A DNA stretch of 42,230 nt. It comes from Rhodocyclaceae bacterium UBA2271. GTDB taxonomy: Bacteria > Pseudomonadota > Gammaproteobacteria > Burkholderiales > Rhodocyclaceae. The notes beneath the pieces were generated by a model. The model did not search any database, had not been told where the DNA came from, and saw nothing but the letters and a program-made list of their open reading frames with translations. Shown one piece after another: positions 24,147 through 31,210 of this stretch. How positions within the stretch are numbered: position 1 is the stretch's first letter; the number at the start of each line of letters is the position of its first letter. The DNA is taken from assembly GCA_002347405.1 (NCBI GenBank), contig DDXB01000070.1:1-42230 (forward strand), given 5' to 3'. The translations under genes and the position numbers were made by a program.

Positions 24147-25379
24147 ATGCCAGCCGCGCCTGTCCTCGCCTACGGCGTGCTTGGCTTGCCGCTGGCCTTC
24201 GCCGCCCTGCCGCTGTATGTCCACGTGCCGCGTTTCTATGCCGAAACGACGGGGCTCGAACTCGCCACGCTGGGGGTGATCCTGCTGGTGGCGCGCCTGC
24301 TCGACGCCGGCACCGATCCCTGGTTCGGCTGGCTGGCCGATCGCGTGCGCCGACCGCACATGCTTGCCTGGGCGCTGTTGCCCTTTGCCTGCGGCTTCTT
24401 CGCCTTGCTGAATCCACCCGCAACAGGTGCAGCGGCTTGGCTGTTCGGTGCGCTGGCCCTGACCTACCTCGGCTTTTCCGCCGCCACCGTGGCCTATCAG
24501 GCCTGGGGTGCAGAGATCGGCAGCGATCCGCGCCAGCGCACGCGCCTCACCGCGGCGCGCGAAGGCTTCGGTCTGGTCGGCGTGGTTCTGGCTGCGGCGC
24601 TGCCCGGCCTGCTCGCGCCGCAGCCAGCCCACGGCATCGCGCTACTGGCCTGGATACTGCCGCCGCTCCTGTTAGGCGCTGCGGCGACCACTTTCTGGCA
24701 TCTCGGCATGGGTGCGACATCCACGCTGCAAGCCCGACCCTTGCGTCCGCTATGGTCGAGCCTGCGCGCCACCCTGGCCGATGCCGCTTTCCGGCGTCTG
24801 CTGGCGGTCTTCGTCGCCAACGGCATTGCCGCGGCGCTGCCGGCAACCTTGTTCCTGTTCTTCGTTGCCGATGTGCTGCAGGCCGAACGGGTGAGCGGCG
24901 CATTGCTGGCGCTCTACTTCATCGCCGGTGCCGCCTCACTGCCGCTTTGGGTGAGCTTGGCTGCCCGGCGTGGCCGCGTTGTCGCCTGGCTGGCGTCGAT
25001 GCTGCTGGCGATGGTGGCCTTCGCCGGCGCCAGCCAGCTCGGTCCCGGCGATGTGGCGGTGTTCACGGTGATCTGCCTGGCCTCGGGTCTGACCCTGGGT
25101 GCCGACCTCGCGCTGCCGGCCGCCATGGCGGCAGACCTGGGCGAGCGCCAGGGACAAAGCGGCGCCTGTTTCGGCGTGTGGAATTTCGTCACCAAGCTCA
25201 ACCTCGCCCTCGCCGCGGGTCTGGCCCTGCCGCTGTTGGGTGGCTTGGGTTACGTGCCGGGCGGGTCCGCTGGGCTGCCGGCCCTGAGCTTTGCCTACGC
25301 CATCCTGCCACTGGCCTTCAAGCTGCTGGCGGCCATGTTGTTGTGGCGCTGGCGCCATTTTCTGGAGATCGACAAATGA
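24147..25379 (+). CDS. MFS transporter (GPH/MelB-like)
   Basis: A 410-residue protein with about 12 membrane helices. The loop GTDPWFGWLADRVRRPH between helices 2 and 3 is the hallmark of the glycoside-pentoside-hexuronide subgroup (D-P-x3-G-x2-D). It is embedded in the lipid operon and its stop overlaps the next start by 4 bases, so it may move a lipid precursor, or flip the modified lipid, rather than a sugar. No substrate can be read from the sequence. Confidence 0.85.
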   Translation: MPAAPVLAYGVLGLPLAFAALPLYVHVPRFYAETTGLELATLGVILLVARLLDAGTDPWFGWLADRVRRPHMLAWALLPFACGFFALLNPPATGAAAWLFGALALTYLGFSAATVAYQAWGAEIGSDPRQRTRLTAAREGFGLVGVVLAAALPGLLAPQPAHGIALLAWILPPLLLGAAATTFWHLGMGATSTLQARPLRPLWSSLRATLADAAFRRLLAVFVANGIAAALPATLFLFFVADVLQAERVSGALLALYFIAGAASLPLWVSLAARRGRVVAWLASMLLAMVAFAGASQLGPGDVAVFTVICLASGLTLGADLALPAAMAADLGERQGQSGACFGVWNFVTKLNLALAAGLALPLLGGLGYVPGGSAGLPALSFAYAILPLAFKLLAAMLLWRWRHFLEIDK

Positions 25380-25897
25380 AACTGCTGATTGCCGCCGCCC
25401 TCGCTCTCGGCCTGGCCGGTTGCGCCACCACAGGCGTCGAGGAATATCGCGCCGCAACACCCGTGTTGCAGCTGGAACACTATTTCAACGGACGGCTCGA
25501 AGCCTGGGGCATGTTCCAGGGCCGTTCCGGCGAGGTCAAAAAACGCTTCCACGTCGTCATCGACGCACGCTGGAATGACGGCATCGGCGTGCTCGACGAG
25601 CACTTCCGCTGGTCCGACGGCACCGAATCGCAGCGCATCTGGACGCTGATCCGCCAGCCGGATGGCAGCTACCGCGGCAAAGCGGACGACGTGATCGGCG
25701 AAGCGATCGGCAAGCTGGCCGGTAATGCCCTGCACTGGCGCTATGTCATGGCCGTGCCGGTTGATGGCAAGACCTATCACGTCGATTTCGACGACTGGAT
25801 GTTCCTCATGGACGACAAGGTGATGCTGAATCGCTCGACGATGTCGAAGTGGGGTTTCCACCTCGGCGAAGTCACACTCAGTTTCATCAAGCGATGA
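25376..25897 (+). CDS. DUF3833 lipoprotein
   Basis: A 173-residue protein with a clear lipoprotein signal, MKLLIAAALALGLAGCATT (lipobox LAGC, Cys16), and the DUF3833 body (YFNGRLEAWGMFQGRSGEV, FDDWMFLMDD). It is expected to be anchored to the outer or inner membrane facing the periplasm. The family is almost always found in this operon type, but its activity is unknown. The start overlaps the MFS stop and its stop overlaps the SDR start, so it is coupled on both sides. Confidence 0.87.
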   Translation: MKLLIAAALALGLAGCATTGVEEYRAATPVLQLEHYFNGRLEAWGMFQGRSGEVKKRFHVVIDARWNDGIGVLDEHFRWSDGTESQRIWTLIRQPDGSYRGKADDVIGEAIGKLAGNALHWRYVMAVPVDGKTYHVDFDDWMFLMDDKVMLNRSTMSKWGFHLGEVTLSFIKR

Positions 25898-26649
25898 ATC
25901 CGCGGATTCGGGACTGGCAGGGCCGGCGCGTCTGGCTGGTGGGTGCCTCGACGGGCATTGGTGCGGCGCTGGCACAGCAACTGGCCGGGCAGGGCGCACA
26001 CCTCGCCCTGTCGGCGCGCTCGCGCGGCAGGCTCGAATCACTGGGCTGCTCCGGGGCGCTGCTGCTGCCTTGCGACGTCACCGACGCGGCGAGTCTCGCC
26101 GCCGCGCGCCAGGCATTGCTGGACGCCTGGGGCGGCATCGACCTGGTGATCTATCTGGCCGGCGACTACCGGCCGATGGGGGCGGCCGATTTCGACCTGA
26201 CACAGGCGGAACGCATCGTGGCGGTGAATTTCACTGGCGCCATGAAACTGGCCGCCTGCGTGCTGCCCGACCTGCAGCCCGGCGGCGGTATCGCCTTCGT
26301 CGCCAGCGTTGCCGGCTATCGCGGCCTGCCGCGCGCGCTTGCCTACGGGCCGGGCAAGGCAGCGCTGATCCACTTCGCCGAATGCCTGCATCTTGAACTG
26401 GCCCCGCGCGGGGTGGGGGTCTGGGTCATCAATCCCGGCTTTGTCGCCACGCGCCTGACGGCGCAGAACGATTTCGCCATGCCGGCGCTGCTCACCCCGC
26501 CACAGGCCGCGCAGGCCATGCTCGCCGGGTTCCGCGCCAGCCGTTTCGAGATCCACTTTCCGCGGCGCTTCACCCGCGTCATGAAACTGCTCGCGCTACT
26601 GCCGTATCGCTGGTACTTTCCCCTGATCCGCCGCTTTACCGGAGAATGA
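25894..26649 (+). CDS. Short-chain dehydrogenase/reductase
   Basis: A 251-residue SDR with the NAD(P) motif GASTGIGAALA (about residues 17-27), LAGDYRPMG in place of the usual NNAG, the catalytic Ser in VASVAGYRG and YGPGK (YxxxK). The start at 25894 overlaps the DUF3833 stop; an upstream ATG at 25849 lies inside that gene and is rejected. It probably oxidises or reduces a hydroxyl or keto group on the lipid made by the operon. The C-terminal end (LLALLPYRWYFPLIRRF) is hydrophobic and basic, suggesting membrane contact. Confidence 0.88.
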   Translation: MNPRIRDWQGRRVWLVGASTGIGAALAQQLAGQGAHLALSARSRGRLESLGCSGALLLPCDVTDAASLAAARQALLDAWGGIDLVIYLAGDYRPMGAADFDLTQAERIVAVNFTGAMKLAACVLPDLQPGGGIAFVASVAGYRGLPRALAYGPGKAALIHFAECLHLELAPRGVGVWVINPGFVATRLTAQNDFAMPALLTPPQAAQAMLAGFRASRFEIHFPRRFTRVMKLLALLPYRWYFPLIRRFTGE

Positions 26650-26650
26650 C

Positions 26651-27073
26651 ATGCAACTTGAACCCCTGATCGACTTCTATCAGAACCTGACGCCGGCGAG
26701 CGTCGCGGATTTCGGCAGCTTCTACAGCGACGATGCCTACTTCAAGGACCCGTTCAACGAGGTGCGCGGGCTGACCGCCATCCAGCGCATCTTCACCCAC
26801 ATGTTTACCCAGGTGACGGAACCGCGCTTCGTCATCACCGCGAAAGTCGGCGCTGGCGATACGGCGATGCTGGTCTGGGAGCTCGGTTTTCGCACGCGCC
26901 GGCTGGGACACAAGGAAGCCATGATCATGCGCGGCATGTCGCACCTCAGGTTCGATGCCGCCGGCAAGGTCTGCTTCCATCGCGACTACTGGGATACCGC
27001 CGAAGAGCTGTACATGAAGCTGCCGCTGCTGGGCGGCGTGCTGCGCGGCTTGCGCAAGGCCTTGTCAGCCTAG
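26651..27073 (+). CDS. NTF2-like/SnoaL-like protein
   Basis: A 140-residue single-domain protein with the NTF2-like pattern: an N-terminal helix (PLIDFYQNLTPASVADFGSF), YFKDPFNEVRGLTAI, and FDAAGKVCFHRDYWDTAEEL. It starts one base after the SDR stop and is the last gene of the lipid operon. Members are enzymes or binding proteins with a deep hydrophobic pocket; the role here is unknown. Residues about 65-72 read KVGAGDTA, encoded by a full copy of the 24-bp element at 26843-26866. Confidence 0.82.
   Translation: MQLEPLIDFYQNLTPASVADFGSFYSDDAYFKDPFNEVRGLTAIQRIFTHMFTQVTEPRFVITAKVGAGDTAMLVWELGFRTRRLGHKEAMIMRGMSHLRFDAAGKVCFHRDYWDTAEELYMKLPLLGGVLRGLRKALSA
26843..26866 (+). repeat. Interspersed 24-bp element, copy 2 (inside the NTF2-like gene)
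   Basis: AAAGTCGGCGCTGGCG, AT, ACGGCG: all 24 bases identical to copy 1 at 3072, in a gene with no relation to the permease. It is read in frame as KVGAGDTA. Confidence 0.7.
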
Positions 27074-27088
27074 CGCGGATTTTCGCGC
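27073..27088 (+). terminator. Weak hairpin at the end of the lipid operon
   Basis: GCGCG-GATTTT-CGCGC forms a 5-bp stem at the stop codon of the last gene. A second hairpin, CCGCAG and CTGCGG, follows near 27147. Neither has a T-run, so termination here is only suggested. Confidence 0.3.
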
Positions 27089-27191
27089 CGTATCCCATGC
27101 GCGGCATTTCATGCCAGCTGCGGGATAATATCTACCATCATTCCCGCAGCGGTTTCCTGCGGTCACCCTGACTTTCCACGCCAAGCCTCAT

Positions 27192-27360
27192 CAACCTGGA
27201 AAAAGCAGTTCACCACGGAGGACACGGTGATCACGGAGAAAAAACCAGGCGTTACGAAATAAGGGAATATCGCCCTTTGGGTGTGCCTGAATTTTGTGTG
27301 CTTGCGCCGTTTCTCCGTGTCCTCCGTGATCTCCGTGGTGCGAACTGAGGTTTTTAGATT
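27192..27360. repeat. 169-bp tandem repeat, unit 1
   Basis: The unit opens CAACCTGGAAAAAGCAG and contains facing arms CACCACGGAGGACACGG and CCGTGATCTCCGTGGTG about 110 bp apart, so it can fold into one long hairpin. It repeats at once as unit 2 with only two differences noticed. No credible gene lies in it. This hairpin type occurs as intergenic repeats in other bacteria. Confidence 0.85.
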
Positions 27361-27531
27361 CAACCTGGAAAAAGCAGTTCACCACGGAGGACACGGTGAT
27401 CATGGAGAAAAAACCAGGCGTTACGAAATAAGGGAATATCGCCCTTTGGGTGTGCCTGAATTTTGTGTGCTTGCGCCGTTTCTCCGTGCCCTCCGTGATC
27501 TCCGTGGTGCGAACTGAGGTTTTTAGATTCA
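27361..27531. repeat. 169-bp tandem repeat, unit 2
   Basis: This is a near-exact second copy of the unit, differing at ATCATGGAG for ATCACGGAG and at CCGTGCCCTCC for CCGTGTCCTCC. It ends one base before the ATG of the CDF-like gene, so that gene's untranslated leader is repeat sequence. Confidence 0.85.
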
Positions 27532-28128
27532 ATGACCGACTGCAATAATTCGTGTAGCTGCGCTGCCGCTGCCGCAACCGCGGAAGCGAAAACCCTGCGC
27601 TGGCTGCTCGGCATCAATGCGCTCATGTTTGTCGTGGAAATCGTCACGGGCTGGCTGGCGCAATCGACCGGTTTGATCGCCGATTCGCTGGACATGCTTG
27701 CCGACGCGGCGGTCTACGGGCTCGCCCTTTACGCCGTTGGTCACGCCGGCCGCCAGCTCGGCGCGGCGCGGCTGTCCGGCTGGCTGCAAATGCTGCTGGC
27801 GTTCGGCGTCCTGAGCGAGGTGGTGCGGCGCTGGCTGTTCGGCAGCGCGCCCGAACCGCTGCCGATGATGGGCATCGCGCTGCTCGCCCTGGTGGCCAAC
27901 GTGGCCTGCCTGGCACTGCTGGCGCGGCACCGCGATGGCGGCGCGCACATGCGGGCGAGCTGGATCTTCTCGACCAACGATGTGCTCGCCAATCTCGGCG
28001 TGATCCTTGCCGGCGCGCTGGTGGCCTGGACCGGTTCCAATATTCCCGACCTGGTGATCGGCCTGTTGATTGCCTTGCTGGTGCTCAACGGCGCACGGCG
28101 CATCCTGCAACTGCGGGCTACGGCCTGA
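27532..28128 (+). CDS. Short CDF-type cation transporter
   Basis: A 198-residue membrane protein with the transmembrane half of the cation diffusion facilitator family. LIADSLDMLADAAVYG in helix 2 carries the metal-site Asp pair, and STNDVLANLGVILAGALVA is the helix 5 counterpart. The C-terminal cytoplasmic domain of full CDF proteins is absent, as in a known short subgroup. The N-terminus is Cys-rich (MTDCNNSCSC) and may take up metal. It starts right after the tandem repeat with only a weak TGAGGT 14 bases ahead, so its promoter must lie within or before the repeats. It runs convergent with nasA and overlaps its end by about 11 bases. Zinc or a similar ion is likely but unproven. Confidence 0.8.
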   Translation: MTDCNNSCSCAAAAATAEAKTLRWLLGINALMFVVEIVTGWLAQSTGLIADSLDMLADAAVYGLALYAVGHAGRQLGAARLSGWLQMLLAFGVLSEVVRRWLFGSAPEPLPMMGIALLALVANVACLALLARHRDGGAHMRASWIFSTNDVLANLGVILAGALVAWTGSNIPDLVIGLLIALLVLNGARRILQLRATA

Positions 28129-30898
28129 CCAGCAATCTTTTCAGTTCCGGCACACAGGAACCGCAAGTGGTTCCGCACTTGAGCTTTTCCTGCAAGGCGG
28201 CCAGGTCGGCGCCGGCGGCGATTTCGCGGCGGATCGCGTCTTCCGGCACGTCGAGGCAGTTGCAGATGATGTGGCGCGGCGCGGCGGCGGCGATGGGCGG
28301 CGCGGCGCGGGGAGCGAAAATCCAGCGGCGCAACTCCTCGATCGGCAGGCCGTCGCGGATCGCGGTGCGCAGCCAGCCGCCAGCGGCATCCTCGCCGGCG
28401 AGCAGCATGCCGGTCAGCCGGCCTTCCTGAACGCACGCGCGTTTGACAATATTTTTGGCCGGGTCCTGATAGTTGAGGCAGGTGTCGGCGGGCAGGTCGA
28501 GCGCATGGGCCAGCGCTTCGATGCGTCCCGCCGGCAGCGGGCTTGCACAGGCGAGGCGCAGGGCGATGAGCGGTCGTTCGCGACCGTCCAGTGTCAGCGC
28601 GGCATAATCGAAATCGGCGAGCAGCGGTTCGAGGCGCGCACGCCAGCACAGCACCTGTTCCTCGGCGTGCTGCGTGCTATCCGCCGAACGCAGCATGAGC
28701 ATGCGCCAGGGCAGTTCTGCCGGGGCGATGCGCAGGGCGGCGTGCTTGAGTTCGGGCTGCTTCGAAATGGGGTCGCAACTGGAGAGCGTCAGGGCATTGA
28801 CGCCGTCATGCGACAGGCTGCGCCGCCCCCAGTGCATGGCGAGAAAAACCTGTCCCGGCTTGACTTCATCGCTGGCCGCCAGTGGCAGGACGATTTCGCC
28901 GCGCCGGCTCTTCACCCGCATCAACTGGCCCGCCTGCCAGCCACGCCGTTGCAGGTCGGACGCGTGGATTTGCAGGCACGGCTCGGGTTCGTGGGCGTAG
29001 AGGCGCGGGATGCGGCCAGTGCGGCTCATGCCGTGCCACTGGTCGCGCAGCCGGCCGGTGATGAGGCGGAAGGGATGGCGGGCGTCGGGCGATTCGGCGG
29101 TGAGGCGGGTATCGATGGGGATGAACTTCGCCCGAAAGTCGGCGCTGGCGAAACGGCGATCTTCATAGAGCCGCTCCTTTCCTGAACTCGCGCCGGCGGG
29201 AAAGGGCCACTGCTGCGGGCCGCGCTCATCGAGTATGGCGTGCGACAGGCCGCCGATGTCGAGGTCGCGGCCGACGGTGGTGTTAACGTATTCGGCGTAG
29301 ACCTCGGCGGGAGAAGCAAAGGCGAAGCGTTCTGCGCGCGCCAAGTCATTCACCGTGCCGCGCGCTCCCACCGCGCCGCGCGCTCCTTGAGTTGCCGTCT
29401 CGCCAGCGCCGACTTTCCGGCCCAGCGCGAGCGCGAAGTCGCGGGCGATGCGCCAGTCGGCGCGCGCCTCCCCGGGCGGCGGCACGGCGGCGCGTACGCG
29501 CGAGATGCGGCGTTCGGAGTTGGTCACCGTGCCGTCCTTTTCGCCCCAGGTCGCGGCGGGCAGCAGCAGGTCGGCGTAGGCCGCGGTTTCCGTGTCGCCC
29601 CAGGCGTCCTGCACAACGACGAATTCGGCATTGGTCAGGGCAGTGCGGACTTTCGTCAGGTCGGGCAGCGACTGGGCCGGGTTGGTGCAGGCGATCCAGA
29701 CCGCCTTGATGCTGCCATCGGCCAGCGCATCGAAGAGCTCAACGGCGGTCTTGCCCGGTTTTTCCGGCAGCGCGGGGATGCCCCAGAGCTGCGCGAGTTC
29801 GGTGCGGTCTGCGGCGGAGGCCAGGTTGCGATGGCCGGGCAACAGGTTGGCCATCGTGCCGGTTTCGCGGCCGCCCATGGCGTTGGGCTGGCCGGTCAGC
29901 GAGAACGGCCCCATGCCGGGCTGGCCGATCTTGCCGGTGGCGAGATGCAGGTGGATAAGCGCGGCGCCGTTGCTGGTGCCATGAATGGACTGATTGAGGC
30001 CCTGGCACCAGAAGGAGAGCGGGGCCCGCGCGGTGCCGAACATCCGCGCGGCGGTGACGATTTCTTCGGCTTTCAGCCCGCACGCGGCGGCCACCGCGCC
30101 GGGGGTGAATTCGGCGAGTTGGGCGCGCAGGTCGCCGAATCCGCTAGTGTGTTCCGCGATGAAGGCATTGTCGGTCAGGCCCTCCCAGAGCAGCACGTGG
30201 AGCATGGCCGAATAGAGCAGGGCGTCGGCACCCGGCGCGATGGCGAGATGCAGGTCGGCGCCGGCGGCGGTGTCGGTGCGACGCGGATCGACGACGATGA
30301 GCTTCAGCTCTGGATTTTTCTCGCGCGCCGCCTCGATGCGGCGGAAGACGACGGGGTGCGCGTAGGCGGTATTCGAGCCGGCAATCAGCATCAGATCGGC
30401 CAGGTCGATGTCCGCATAGCTGCAGGGAACCGCATCGGAACCGAGCGTCGCCTTGTAGGCGGCGACGGCCGACGACATGCACAGGCGCGAGTTCGAGTCG
30501 ATGTTGTTGGTGCCGACCAGCGCCCGTGCCAGTTTGTTGAAGACGTAGTAATCCTCGGTCAGCAACTGGCCGGAGACGTAGAAGGCGACGGCATCGGGTC
30601 CGTGTTCTTTGATGATCGCCGCGAAGCGCTCGGCGGCGACATCGAGGGCGCGGTCCCAGGAAGTCGGCGCTGGCAGGACGGTGCGGCTCTCGCGCAACAG
30701 CGGCACGGTGGCGCGGCCGGTTTGCACGGCGGCCAGGTGCAGGGTGTTGCCTTTCGAGCAGAGCTTGCCGTAGTTGGCCGGATGATCCGGATCACCCCTG
30801 ACCCCGACAATGTGATTGCCGGCCGACTGGATAATCACGCCGCAGCCGACGCCGCAATAGCAGCAGATGCTGCGGGTCTCCACGAGGTCGCGGTTCAT
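28118..30898 (-). CDS. nasA: Assimilatory nitrate reductase catalytic subunit
   Basis: A 926-residue molybdoenzyme that reduces nitrate to nitrite in the cytoplasm. The [4Fe-4S] ligands are C12, C15, C19 and C47 (ICCYCGVGCG...KLCSKG). The long molybdopterin domains follow, and a C-terminal BFD-like [2Fe-2S] domain has ICNCLDVP and CGTTCGSC (last 70 residues), as in Klebsiella-type NasA. The start at 30898 overlaps the nirD stop; a longer frame is spurious. Three copies of the 24-bp element sit in this gene, read in three ways. One copy is followed by an 18-bp tandem duplication and adds about 25 residues (RKVGAGETATQGARGAVGARG). It needs the Moco made via moaA and mobA. Confidence 0.94.
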   Translation of the reverse strand: MNRDLVETRSICCYCGVGCGVIIQSAGNHIVGVRGDPDHPANYGKLCSKGNTLHLAAVQTGRATVPLLRESRTVLPAPTSWDRALDVAAERFAAIIKEHGPDAVAFYVSGQLLTEDYYVFNKLARALVGTNNIDSNSRLCMSSAVAAYKATLGSDAVPCSYADIDLADLMLIAGSNTAYAHPVVFRRIEAAREKNPELKLIVVDPRRTDTAAGADLHLAIAPGADALLYSAMLHVLLWEGLTDNAFIAEHTSGFGDLRAQLAEFTPGAVAAACGLKAEEIVTAARMFGTARAPLSFWCQGLNQSIHGTSNGAALIHLHLATGKIGQPGMGPFSLTGQPNAMGGRETGTMANLLPGHRNLASAADRTELAQLWGIPALPEKPGKTAVELFDALADGSIKAVWIACTNPAQSLPDLTKVRTALTNAEFVVVQDAWGDTETAAYADLLLPAATWGEKDGTVTNSERRISRVRAAVPPPGEARADWRIARDFALALGRKVGAGETATQGARGAVGARGTVNDLARAERFAFASPAEVYAEYVNTTVGRDLDIGGLSHAILDERGPQQWPFPAGASSGKERLYEDRRFASADFRAKFIPIDTRLTAESPDARHPFRLITGRLRDQWHGMSRTGRIPRLYAHEPEPCLQIHASDLQRRGWQAGQLMRVKSRRGEIVLPLAASDEVKPGQVFLAMHWGRRSLSHDGVNALTLSSCDPISKQPELKHAALRIAPAELPWRMLMLRSADSTQHAEEQVLCWRARLEPLLADFDYAALTLDGRERPLIALRLACASPLPAGRIEALAHALDLPADTCLNYQDPAKNIVKRACVQEGRLTGMLLAGEDAAGGWLRTAIRDGLPIEELRRWIFAPRAAPPIAAAAPRHIICNCLDVPEDAIRREIAAGADLAALQEKLKCGTTCGSCVPELKRLLVRP
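29135..29158 (+). repeat. Interspersed 24-bp element, copy 3 (antisense inside nasA)
   Basis: AAAGTCGGCGCTGGCG, AA, ACGGCG. Read on the opposite strand within nasA it encodes RRFASADF, a different peptide from the other copies. Confidence 0.7.
29351..29386 (-). repeat. 18-bp tandem duplication inside nasA
   Basis: CACCGTGCCGCGCGCTCC is followed at once by CACCGCGCCGCGCGCTCC, one base different. It encodes GARGAV then GARGTV and lies next to copy 4 of the 24-bp element, lengthening the protein in a variable region. Confidence 0.75.
29393..29416 (-). repeat. Interspersed 24-bp element, copy 4 (inside nasA)
   Basis: On the minus strand AAAGTCGGCGCTGGCG, AG, ACGGCA. It is read in frame as KVGAGETA at the start of the extra segment of NasA. 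Confidence 0.7.
30660..30683 (+). repeat. Interspersed 24-bp element, diverged copy 5 (antisense inside nasA)
   Basis: GAAGTCGGCGCTGGCAGGACGGTG in two blocks (GAAGTCGGCGCTGGC and AGGACGGTG): three differences from the consensus. Read from the nasA strand it gives TVLPAPTS, a third frame and sense. Confidence 0.5.
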
Positions 30899-31206
30899 CA
30901 CACGTCGATCCACACCACGCCGTCCGTCAGCTTGACGGCGAAGGACTTGGCGCACCCCTGGTCAGGCGCCACGGCTTCCCCGCTTTCGAGCTGGATCTTC
31001 CACGAGTGCATCGGGCAGGTGACGATCTTGCCGGCGACCAAGCCCTGCGACAGTTGCCCCCCCTTGTGCGGACATTTGTCGTGCAGGGCGAAGACTTCGT
31101 CGTCGGCCGTGCGGAAGACCGCGATGTCGCCCTTCGGCGATTTGACGACGCGGCTGCCAAGGCGGGGAATGTCGTCCAGCGCGCAGAGTTTTTTCCAATC
31201 GTTCAT
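30898..31206 (-). CDS. nirD: Nitrite reductase small subunit, Rieske-type
   Basis: A 102-residue protein starting at the ATG at 31206 (MNDWKKLCALDDIP). It has a Rieske-like [2Fe-2S] site, CPHKGG and CPMHSW, giving the C-x-H and C-x2-H ligand pairs. It is the small subunit of NADH-dependent assimilatory nitrite reductase. It lies between nirB (4 bp away) and nasA (4-base overlap), fixing its place in the operon. The longer frame upstream runs into nirB and is not used. Confidence 0.93.
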   Translation of the reverse strand: MNDWKKLCALDDIPRLGSRVVKSPKGDIAVFRTADDEVFALHDKCPHKGGQLSQGLVAGKIVTCPMHSWKIQLESGEAVAPDQGCAKSFAVKLTDGVVWIDV

Positions 31207-31210
31207 GGTT

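Noticed and set aside
27192..27531. Tandem units considered as a CRISPR array
   Set aside because: There are only two long units, directly adjacent without spacers, and no cas genes nearby.
27163..27695. Open frames inside the 169-bp repeats
   Set aside because: They derive from the palindromic repeat, are nearly the same protein twice and have no upstream signals.
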